A DNA stretch of 64,000 bases, taken from Acetofilamentum sp. GTDB taxonomy: Bacteria > Bacteroidota > Bacteroidia > Bacteroidales > DYOH01. Each line of letters starts with the position of its first letter. Position 1 is the stretch's first letter. Shown in pieces: positions 57,480 through 64,000 of this stretch. The DNA lies in the NCBI GenBank assembly GCA_020720625.1, contig DYOH01000001.1, positions 1 to 64,000 of the forward strand, read 5' to 3'. The notes under the pieces are model-generated. The model did not search any database and was not told where the DNA came from. It saw only the letters and a program-made list of their open reading frames with translations. Position numbers and translations under genes: made by a program.

Positions 57480-58859
57480 ATGCCTAAGAAGAAAATTGGT
57501 AAAATTTTGGCTGTCGATGATAATACCGATATTTTGTTTGCATTAAAATTGTTGCTCAAAACAGAAGTCGAACTTATAGATACACTCGACGATCCTAATC
57601 GATTGGTTTCTAAACTTCAGGAAGATGAATATGACGTAATACTCCTGGATATGAATTTTACAAAGGATGCTTCGAGTGGACAAGAAGGCTTTTATTGGTT
57701 AAATAAAATATTAGAGTTTGATCCGGCGGCAATTGTAATTTTTATTACTGCATATTCTGATGTAAATAATGCAGTTAAGGCTATAAAAGATGGTGCATCC
57801 GATTTTATTATCAAACCGTGGCAAAACGAAAAACTTATTGCTACTATTATGTCGGGTATTAAACTTCGACGTTCGCGCATCGAAATAAATTCGCTAAAGC
57901 AAAAGCAGTCGAGTTTAAATACAATAATAAATCAGCCATTTGAAGATTTTTTGGGTGTATCTCCTTCAATGCAAAAAGTTTTTGAAACAATTAAAAAAGT
58001 AGCAAAAACAGATGCCTCAGTTCTAATTCTTGGAGAAAATGGTACAGGTAAGGAGCTTGTTGCTAGGGCATTGCATACAGAATCTATTCGTTACAACGAA
58101 ATTTTTGTGAATGTGGATTTAGGTGCCATTACCGAAACTTTGTTCGAAAGCGAACTATTCGGACATATTAAGGGCGCATTTACCGATGCCCGTAATGAGC
58201 GCATCGGACGTTTTGAATTGGCATCCGGCGGTACAATTTTTTTAGATGAGATCGCCAATATTAGTTTACCTGCTCAGGCTAAGTTACTTACAGTATTAGA
58301 GCGTAGAGAAATTGTTCGAGTTGGCTCAAACAAACCGGTTCCTATTGATATTAGGCTAATTAGTGCTACTAACGGAAATTTGCCTGAAATGATTTCTTCG
58401 CAGGCTTTTAGAGAAGATTTATTGTATAGATTAAACACTGTAGAAATTCATTTGCCTCCGCTTAGAGAGCGAATGGACGATATTGCATTGTTGGCAAACC
58501 ATTATTTATCCAAATTTGCCAAAAAATATAATAAGCGCATAAGAGAACTTAGTGCTCCAACAATCAAACATTTGCAATCTTATAGCTGGCCAGGAAATGT
58601 GCGCGAATTGAGACACACCATTGAGAGGGCAGTTATTTTGGCTGAATCGTCGGTGTTGCAACCATCAGATTTTCAGTTAAACTATGAGAAAAAGGCGGTA
58701 GACGAACTTGAATTGGAAAACTACGATTTAGATCATGTGGAAAAAACCATCATCGAAAAAGTGCTCAAAAAGCATGGCGGAAATATTTCCTTGGCAGCTA
58801 AAGAATTAGGTCTTACACGTACATCTCTTTACCGTAGACTAGAAAAGCATGGCCTTTAA
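57480..58859 (+). CDS. Sigma-54-dependent response regulator (NtrC family)
   Basis: 459 residues from ATG 57480; 24 upstream in-frame codons look unlike the family. Receiver at about 8-125 with Asp in VILLDMNFTKD; AAA+ domain with Walker A GENGTGKELVARA and Walker B GGTIFLDEIANI; C-terminal Fis-type helix-turn-helix (GNISLAAKELGLTRTSLYRRLEKHGL). The sigma-54 contact loop reads GAFTDA, a known variant of GAFTGA. It should activate sigma-54 promoters when phosphorylated by the kinase encoded directly downstream (11-base overlap). Confidence 0.92.
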   Translation: MPKKKIGKILAVDDNTDILFALKLLLKTEVELIDTLDDPNRLVSKLQEDEYDVILLDMNFTKDASSGQEGFYWLNKILEFDPAAIVIFITAYSDVNNAVKAIKDGASDFIIKPWQNEKLIATIMSGIKLRRSRIEINSLKQKQSSLNTIINQPFEDFLGVSPSMQKVFETIKKVAKTDASVLILGENGTGKELVARALHTESIRYNEIFVNVDLGAITETLFESELFGHIKGAFTDARNERIGRFELASGGTIFLDEIANISLPAQAKLLTVLERREIVRVGSNKPVPIDIRLISATNGNLPEMISSQAFREDLLYRLNTVEIHLPPLRERMDDIALLANHYLSKFAKKYNKRIRELSAPTIKHLQSYSWPGNVRELRHTIERAVILAESSVLQPSDFQLNYEKKAVDELELENYDLDHVEKTIIEKVLKKHGGNISLAAKELGLTRTSLYRRLEKHGL

Positions 58860-60204
58860 AAATTATCAGTGGGAAACCATTCTGCTTAGTCTGTTTATTG
58901 GATTACTTGCCATTTTGGGAGCTTATGCTCTCATTGCAAAATGGTGGATTAGTACCATCTTTTTTTACACTTTGGTGATTATTTTGATATTTAGATTAGT
59001 CAGCATTTCTCAAAAACTCGTAACCAAATTGGAGCATTTCTTTAATAGTCTCAAATTTGAAGACTATACAGTAAGTGTAAGCGAAGATTTTCAGACAAAG
59101 GAATTTATGCAATTGAACAAATCGCTCTCGCAAATTGCAGATAATTTTAGAGAAATGAATTTTCAAAAGGAACGAAACTTGTTCTATTTACAACATATTA
59201 TCGAGCATATAGATATAGGTATACTCGCCTTTAATCTCGAAGGAAAAATTGTTTTAATTAATAAAGCATTAAAAACCAGTTTAGGAATAAAGTCTATCGA
59301 CGATGTATTTGCTTTTCAGGTAATTAATGCCGATTTGTTTCAAGCAATCGAAAAAATTACTCCTTTCGAACGTTTGCTAATTCACTTTGTATATAACGAA
59401 AATACCTACAAATTGGCTCTTTATGCTACTAGTTTTAGCTTTGATAATGAGATAGTTAAATTGGTATCGTTTAAAAATATTCGTTCTGAACTCGAAAGGC
59501 AGGAATTAGATTCCTGGCAGAAATTAATTAGTGTGCTTACACACGAAATAATGAATTCAATTGCACCCATATCATCTTTATCGCAAACACTCGATATGAT
59601 GCTTTCTCAAGTTGACATTAGGACAGATAATGACGAAATTTCGATGGATAAAGAAATATATCTGGACACAAAAGAGGCTCTTAAAACGATACATAAACGC
59701 AGCGACGGATTAATTCATTTTGTTCAAACGTATAGAAATATTACCAAAATTCCGATGCCTGTTTATAAACTTTTCGCTATAGAAGAGCTTTTTCAAAATG
59801 TTACTGGCATATTTAAAACTCAAACTGAAAAACAAAGCATAAATATTGAGTCATCTATTCAACCTCTTGATTTAGAGATATCAGCAGATATCAGTCTGAT
59901 TGAACAGGTATTGATAAACTTACTTAAAAATGCCATTCAGGCAACTAGAAGTATTGAAAATCCGCAGATTAAACTTAGTGCTTTAATAAATACAACTGGC
60001 AATATAGAGATACAAGTAGAAGACAACGGGCCCGGAATTTTGCCCGAAGTTCTGGATAAAATATTTATTCCATTTTTTACAACAAAAACAGATGGTTCTG
60101 GTATTGGTTTAAGTTTGTCGCGTCAGATTGTAAATTATCATGGTGGTTCGCTTACCGTTTTTTCAGAGCCTAATGTAAAAACTATATTTAAAATAATCAT
60201 TTAA
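58849..60204 (+). CDS. NtrY-like membrane sensor histidine kinase
   Basis: 451 residues. Two membrane helices close together near the N-terminus (about 10-30 and 33-52) with almost no periplasmic loop, a PAS-like domain at about 115-215 (HIIEHIDIGILAFNLEGKIVLINKA), HisKA with His in SVLTHEIMNSIAPISSLS near 230, and HATPase ending GSGIGLSLSRQIVNYHGG. The layout matches NtrY-type partners of sigma-54 regulators. It overlaps the regulator gene by 11 bases. The signal is probably cytoplasmic or membrane-based. Confidence 0.9.
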   Translation: MAFKNYQWETILLSLFIGLLAILGAYALIAKWWISTIFFYTLVIILIFRLVSISQKLVTKLEHFFNSLKFEDYTVSVSEDFQTKEFMQLNKSLSQIADNFREMNFQKERNLFYLQHIIEHIDIGILAFNLEGKIVLINKALKTSLGIKSIDDVFAFQVINADLFQAIEKITPFERLLIHFVYNENTYKLALYATSFSFDNEIVKLVSFKNIRSELERQELDSWQKLISVLTHEIMNSIAPISSLSQTLDMMLSQVDIRTDNDEISMDKEIYLDTKEALKTIHKRSDGLIHFVQTYRNITKIPMPVYKLFAIEELFQNVTGIFKTQTEKQSINIESSIQPLDLEISADISLIEQVLINLLKNAIQATRSIENPQIKLSALINTTGNIEIQVEDNGPGILPEVLDKIFIPFFTTKTDGSGIGLSLSRQIVNYHGGSLTVFSEPNVKTIFKIII

Positions 60205-60216
60205 TCAAATACTATT

Positions 60217-60594
60217 ATGAAGAATATTATTCACACAGAATTGGCTCCCAAAGCATTAGGGCCATATAGCCAAGGAGTAGAAATCAATGGAATGCTTTTT
60301 GTTTCCGGTCAAGTAGCAATAAACCCCGAAACAGGTAAACTAGTGGAAGGCGGCATACAAGAACAAACAAAGCAAGTACTCCAAAATATTGCAGCAATTC
60401 TTGATGCAGCAGGTTATCAATTTTCTGATGTTGTAAAATCAACTGTTTTATTAAACGATATGTCGGATTTTGCAGCCATGAACGAAATTTATGCGCAGTT
60501 TTATACCGAAAATCAGCCTGCCAGAGCGGCATACTCCGTAAAAGGGTTACCAATTAATGCCTTGGTAGAAATTGAGACCATTGCAGTTAAATGA
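60217..60594 (+). CDS. RidA family enamine/imine deaminase
   Basis: 125 residues, full length. APKALGPYSQGVEINGMLFVSGQVAINPETG, IAAILDAAGYQFSDVVKSTVLLNDMSDF and the conserved Arg in QPARAAYSVKGLPINALVEIE near residue 104 are the hallmarks of the RidA archetype, which hydrolyses reactive 2-aminoacrylate to pyruvate. It starts 12 bases after the kinase and may share its message. Confidence 0.94.
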   Translation: MKNIIHTELAPKALGPYSQGVEINGMLFVSGQVAINPETGKLVEGGIQEQTKQVLQNIAAILDAAGYQFSDVVKSTVLLNDMSDFAAMNEIYAQFYTENQPARAAYSVKGLPINALVEIETIAVK

Positions 60595-60853
60595 TAAAAA
60601 ATCTATAAATCGGACAATTTGGCTTTTTAAAATCAACTTTTATTCTTAAATTTACAGAATGAATAAAAATATATCATCGTAAGGTATTTTTTTGAATATC
60701 ATCAAGAATAAAAAAATAGATAGCGTATACTTGTATTTTTTCTGATTCTTATTGAAATATTTTACTGATGAAATGAGCATGAATCGATTAAGTAATTGAA
60801 ATTTGATTTTTTTTTGGCCAGTTTCATGCAACTTTAATATAAATTATGTACGG

Positions 60854-61393
60854 ATGAAAATAGAGTTTATTTTAGATGCCAAATTGTCTAACGACTTAAA
60901 AACAAAACTGTATAATCACCTGAAATCTAAAAAACTAAATGGTGTTGAAAGTATTGATTGGGTTACTAGCCCTGCAAAACCTGGCGAAATGGGAAATGGA
61001 GCCGGTATACAGGCTATTGGCTCATTAATTAGTAATTCGCAAACCGGTATAGTTGAGCTTTTTAAAACCTTACAGACCTGGATAAACCTATATAAGCAAG
61101 AAATTACCATCAAGAGCGATAGTGGATTAACTTTCGCAATTACCACTAGGCAGTTAGATGATAGTACTTTAAAGGATTTGGTGGAGAAGTTTTTAGCCAC
61201 AACTCAGGTTGTTGACAAAAAAAAGCCAAAATCCTTGCCAGCTAAAACTGAGAAGCCCAAGAAGGAACTTCCTCCTGAAAGCAATGCAAAAGAAGTAAAA
61301 GAAGAAAAAGACAAAAAATCTAATGTCGAAATAACTCCACTACCAAATACGGAAATAGTTGAAGATAAAAAGAATAAAACACGCAAAAACTAA
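60854..61393 (+). CDS. EACC1-like protein with a charged C-terminal tail
   Basis: 179 residues from ATG 60854; an upstream in-frame TTG-type start is less likely. Residues 1-115 resemble effector-associated constant component 1 (EACC1) domains: KLYNHLKSKKLNGVESIDWV, the turn PAKPGEMGNGAGIQAIGSLI, LFKTLQTWINLYKQEITIKS, and a final DSTLKDLVEKFLA. EACC1 domains occur in bacterial conflict systems beside peptidases or caspase-like effectors. No such effector is adjacent: RidA lies 259 bases upstream and rarA is convergent with a four-base overlap. The last 65 residues are Lys/Glu-rich and probably disordered. Family call by eye only. Confidence 0.55.
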   Translation: MKIEFILDAKLSNDLKTKLYNHLKSKKLNGVESIDWVTSPAKPGEMGNGAGIQAIGSLISNSQTGIVELFKTLQTWINLYKQEITIKSDSGLTFAITTRQLDDSTLKDLVEKFLATTQVVDKKKPKSLPAKTEKPKKELPPESNAKEVKEEKDKKSNVEITPLPNTEIVEDKKNKTRKN

Positions 61394-62661
61394 ACATATT
61401 TTTTCCACCACATTTTTAAGCGCTCCAAAATTTTAGCTTCATGGGCATTTTTCCCCGGATTATAAAAGATTTTGTCTTTTAACTTATCTGGTAAATAGTT
61501 TTGCATTACAAAGTTACTATCATAGTTGTGCGGATAGAGATATTCCACCCCATAATTCAAACTTTTCATCAGTGGGGTAGGCGCATTGCGCAATTGCAAG
61601 GGCACACTCAAATTCTCTGATGTTTTTATAAAATTTATTGCTTCGTCGATAGCTAGATAGGCCGAATTGCTTTTGGGCGATGTAGCTAAATAGATGCATA
61701 TTTCGGATAGTATAATTCTGGCTTCCGGATATCCGATTACATGTACTGCATCGAATGCACTCTGAGCAAGCATTAAAGCGTTTGGGTTTGCTAGTCCGAT
61801 ATCTTCGGCCGCAAGTATTAGCAATCTTCGGGCTATAAATTTTAAGTCTTCTCCTGCTTCAAGCATTCTTGCCAACCAATATATTGCGGCATTTGGGTCG
61901 CTTCCCCTAATGGATTTAATAAAGGCAGAAATAATATCGTAATGCATTTCACCATCTTTGTCGTAAGCAGCCATATTTTGCTGTAAACTGTTCTTTACTA
62001 ATTCATTTGTAATTACTAATTTATTCCCATCCGAAAGATTTTTAAGTAAATCTAAAATATTCAATGCTTTACGGGCATCACCGCCGGAATAATTTAAAAG
62101 TGCATCGGTCTCCAGAAAATCAACTTCGAGCATTTTTAATTCACTGTCTTTGGCAATCGCCGATTTTAATAAATCCAAAATCTCGCTATTTGATAAATAC
62201 TCAAGCACATAAACCTGGCATCGTGAGAGCAAGGGCTTTATTACTTCGAAAGATGGATTCTCGGTTGTAGCCCCAATAAGTGTTACAATACCTTGTTCTA
62301 CTGCTCCCAATAAACTATCTTGCTGTGATTTACTGAACCGGTGAATCTCATCAATGAACAATATAGCACCTTTCTGAAAATATTGTTGCTTTTTTGCCAG
62401 TTCTATTGTTTCTCTTACATCTTTTACTCCACTGTTTATGGCGCTTAAAGTATAAAAAGGCAAATCGGTAAGATTAGAAATAATTTTGGCCAGAGTGGTT
62501 TTTCCTGTTCCTGGAGGCCCCCAAAGTATCATGGAAGGCACTTTCCCATTTTCTACAGCTTTTCTTATGGGCCCATTTTCTCCAATTAAATGTTTTTGAC
62601 CAAAGTAGTTGTTAAAGTCTTTGGGTCTCAGGCGTTCAGCTAGCGGAATATTTGTGCTCAT
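61390..62661 (-). CDS. rarA: Replication-associated recombination protein A (RarA/MgsA)
   Basis: 423 residues from ATG 62659-62661; 30 upstream in-frame codons do not match the family. N-terminus PLAERLRPKDFNNYFGQKHLIG, Walker A WGPPGTGKTTLAKII near residue 50, Walker B ILFIDEIHRFSKSQQDSLL, sensor GATTENPSFEV and SGGDARKALNILD sensor 2, then the tetramerisation domain. RarA is a clamp-loader-like AAA+ ATPase acting at stalled replication forks. Its stop overlaps the convergent upstream gene. Confidence 0.95.
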   Translation of the reverse strand: MSTNIPLAERLRPKDFNNYFGQKHLIGENGPIRKAVENGKVPSMILWGPPGTGKTTLAKIISNLTDLPFYTLSAINSGVKDVRETIELAKKQQYFQKGAILFIDEIHRFSKSQQDSLLGAVEQGIVTLIGATTENPSFEVIKPLLSRCQVYVLEYLSNSEILDLLKSAIAKDSELKMLEVDFLETDALLNYSGGDARKALNILDLLKNLSDGNKLVITNELVKNSLQQNMAAYDKDGEMHYDIISAFIKSIRGSDPNAAIYWLARMLEAGEDLKFIARRLLILAAEDIGLANPNALMLAQSAFDAVHVIGYPEARIILSEICIYLATSPKSNSAYLAIDEAINFIKTSENLSVPLQLRNAPTPLMKSLNYGVEYLYPHNYDSNFVMQNYLPDKLKDKIFYNPGKNAHEAKILERLKMWWKKYV

Positions 62662-62700
62662 GGCAGAAAAAAATTTATTATGGTATAACAATTGTACTTT

Positions 62701-62708
62701 CAAAAGTA
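62701..62708 (-). promoter_or_regulatory. Candidate -7 box for rarA
   Basis: The minus strand reads TACTTTTG (TAnnTTTG), 40 bases upstream of the rarA ATG. It lies in a six-base-arm inverted repeat (62695-62708). Confidence 0.4.
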
Positions 62709-62742
62709 AAAATTTTATAGCAATTTTATAGAAAATTCTAAG

Positions 62743-64000
62743 ATGAACCACTTATTCCTATACAACTTAATTTTCTTAAGTTTTTTAGTTCCAACATTGC
62801 ATGCACAACATTCGAATTTAATCCCGAATTATAGTTTTGAAACTTTTTCGGTTTGTCCGCAGGATTACACTCATTGGAACTCCACTTACCGCACCTTAAC
62901 CGACGATTGGGTATATCCGACCAAAGGAACTCCAGATTATTTTAATCGTTGTAGTCATGGAATTGCTGGAGTACCAACTAATTTTGCCGGAATAACAGAA
63001 CCTTTCGAAGGGAATGCTTATGCCGGAGTAATTGCGAGAGGGAGCAGAGCAAATTATCGCGAATACATTGCCACTAAATTAAACGAACCATTGGTTAAGG
63101 GGGTAAAATATTGCCTCAAGTTTAAATTTAAACTTTCGAATTATTCGCGCTATGCTGTGCAGGATATGGGGGCATATATTTCTAAAACCACCTTGCGAAC
63201 CGAAGATGACGGTAGCTTTGGCATTAAGCCACAAATAACTAATCCGGAGAATAATTGGCTCGACAATAAAATTGACTGGGGAACATTTTGTGGTACATTT
63301 GTAGCCGAAGGTGGTGAAATACAGCTTATTCTTGGTAATTTTAATTTAGATGATTCTACACAAGTGGTTGAAACAGATATCTCTGATGTTCATCCCAAAA
63401 GAGTAAAGGATTATGCATATTATTATATTGATAATGTGGAATTAGTTGCCATTCGCGATTGCTATGTTTGTAGTTGCAGTTTTGATAATTTTGTAGACGC
63501 AACAATAGATGCCAAACCTGTGTCTGTTTTTGGTACAAACGATGGCGCCGCTGATTTAAATGTTCAAGTTGGAACGCCTCCTTTTAAATATTCCTGGTCG
63601 AATGGGGAAAATTCGGAGGATATTTCGGAGCTATATGCAGGCTACTATTTTGTGGAAGTGGCCGATGCTAATAATTGTAAATACTCTTTTGATATTACAA
63701 TAGAGCAGCCAGATACGGTATTTGCAGATATAGAAATGGGAATACCCAAAATTCTTAAGAGTATTTTTTTTGAATTTGACCAGGATGTTTTTATTACATC
63801 GTCGTATAAGCAGCTCAACGATTTGGTAAATTATATGAAATACAACTCCAGTATTGAGATACAGATTTCGGGACATACCGATGAAAAAGGTAAAACAGGA
63901 TATAATCAGGAACTTTCTGAAAAAAGAGCATTGGCGGTAGTCGATTATTTGGTACACAAGGGAATAGATGAAGAACGATTAAAATATAAAGGTTACGGCG
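62743..64000 (+). CDS. OmpA-family protein with a SprB-type repeat (partial)
   Basis: The open frame runs from ATG 62743 off the window end, 419 codons so far. Signal peptide (HLFLYNLIFLSFLVPTLHAQ). A carbohydrate-binding-like domain at about 22-240 (LIPNYSFETFSVCPQ, FEGNAYAGVIARG, YCLKFKFKLSN, YYYIDNVELVAI) precedes a SprB-type repeat at about 260-325 (GTPPFKYSWSNGENSEDI, YFVEVADANNC) and an OmpA-like domain (IFFEFDQDVF, ISGHTDEKGKTGYNQELSEKRALAVVDYLV). The canonical HTD and RA residues are present, so it should bind peptidoglycan. The end of the OmpA domain lies outside the window. Confidence 0.88.
   Translation, partial: MNHLFLYNLIFLSFLVPTLHAQHSNLIPNYSFETFSVCPQDYTHWNSTYRTLTDDWVYPTKGTPDYFNRCSHGIAGVPTNFAGITEPFEGNAYAGVIARGSRANYREYIATKLNEPLVKGVKYCLKFKFKLSNYSRYAVQDMGAYISKTTLRTEDDGSFGIKPQITNPENNWLDNKIDWGTFCGTFVAEGGEIQLILGNFNLDDSTQVVETDISDVHPKRVKDYAYYYIDNVELVAIRDCYVCSCSFDNFVDATIDAKPVSVFGTNDGAADLNVQVGTPPFKYSWSNGENSEDISELYAGYYFVEVADANNCKYSFDITIEQPDTVFADIEMGIPKILKSIFFEFDQDVFITSSYKQLNDLVNYMKYNSSIEIQISGHTDEKGKTGYNQELSEKRALAVVDYLVHKGIDEERLKYKGYG

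Overview
The window comes from a chromosome of the phylum Bacteroidota. The evidence is clear AT-richness, promoter-like boxes of the Bacteroidota form TAnnTTTG (one with a TTTG box 19 bp upstream), very weak Shine-Dalgarno sequences, a secreted protein with a type IX secretion (T9SS) C-terminal sorting domain, an OmpA protein carrying a SprB-type repeat, PorE-like TPR/PD40 proteins, DUF4097/DUF2807 adhesin-like proteins and a family S9B dipeptidyl peptidase. I cannot place it below phylum with confidence. I saw no tRNA, rRNA, CRISPR array, prophage or intact insertion sequence.

Layout. 1-440 is a dense cluster of short palindromes resembling a REP-type interspersed repeat. 0.4-15 kb holds metabolic and housekeeping genes: exported GH2 beta-galactosidase, HD phosphohydrolase, Tex, an SDR protein, a beta-strand-repeat surface protein, a YyaL/DUF255 protein, a membrane coiled-coil protein overlapping a secreted propeller, and a two-gene mtnA/class II aldolase cassette. 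15-19.4 kb holds comB, dnaN (preceded by DnaA boxes), an isocitrate/isopropylmalate dehydrogenase family enzyme and an HD protein. 19.4-23.2 kb, minus strand, is a nucleotide-sugar operon (PorE-like protein, UDP-glucuronate decarboxylase, RfbD, lipoprotein). 23.6-36 kb holds a SpoIIE-type phosphatase with a sensor propeller, a dipeptidyl peptidase IV, a lipoprotein/secreted protein/ABC transporter operon, and a SiaB-SiaC kinase/phosphoprotein pair.

36-46 kb holds a T9SS cargo protein followed one base later by a THUMP methyltransferase, then ThpR, a radical SAM protein, a quinone reductase-like flavoprotein, NfeD, an ECF sigma/anti-sigma pair and a four-PAS hybrid kinase with a single-domain receiver. 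46.3-53.4 kb, minus strand, is the most unusual part: a five-gene cluster containing a YfiR homologue, a hybrid histidine kinase whose input half looks like YfiN (two membrane segments, CHASE8-like sensor, HAMP), and a TPR/PD40 protein ending in a degenerate OmpA-like domain. I read this as a YfiBNR-like envelope sensor whose output has been changed from a diguanylate cyclase to a phosphorelay. 53.5-64 kb holds guaA, an FAA-family hydrolase, a DnaQ/ExoX-like exonuclease, a DUF2807 adhesin, a sigma-54 regulator with its kinase, RidA, an EACC1-like protein, RarA and the start of a SprB-repeat/OmpA protein that runs off the end.

Signalling genes dominate from 23 to 60 kb (three histidine kinases, two separate response regulators, a SpoIIE phosphatase, SiaB/SiaC, an ECF pair), mostly sensing at or across the envelope. 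I saw no GGDEF or EAL domain, so the YfiR- and Sia-type modules here appear to work without a c-di-GMP cyclase encoded nearby.
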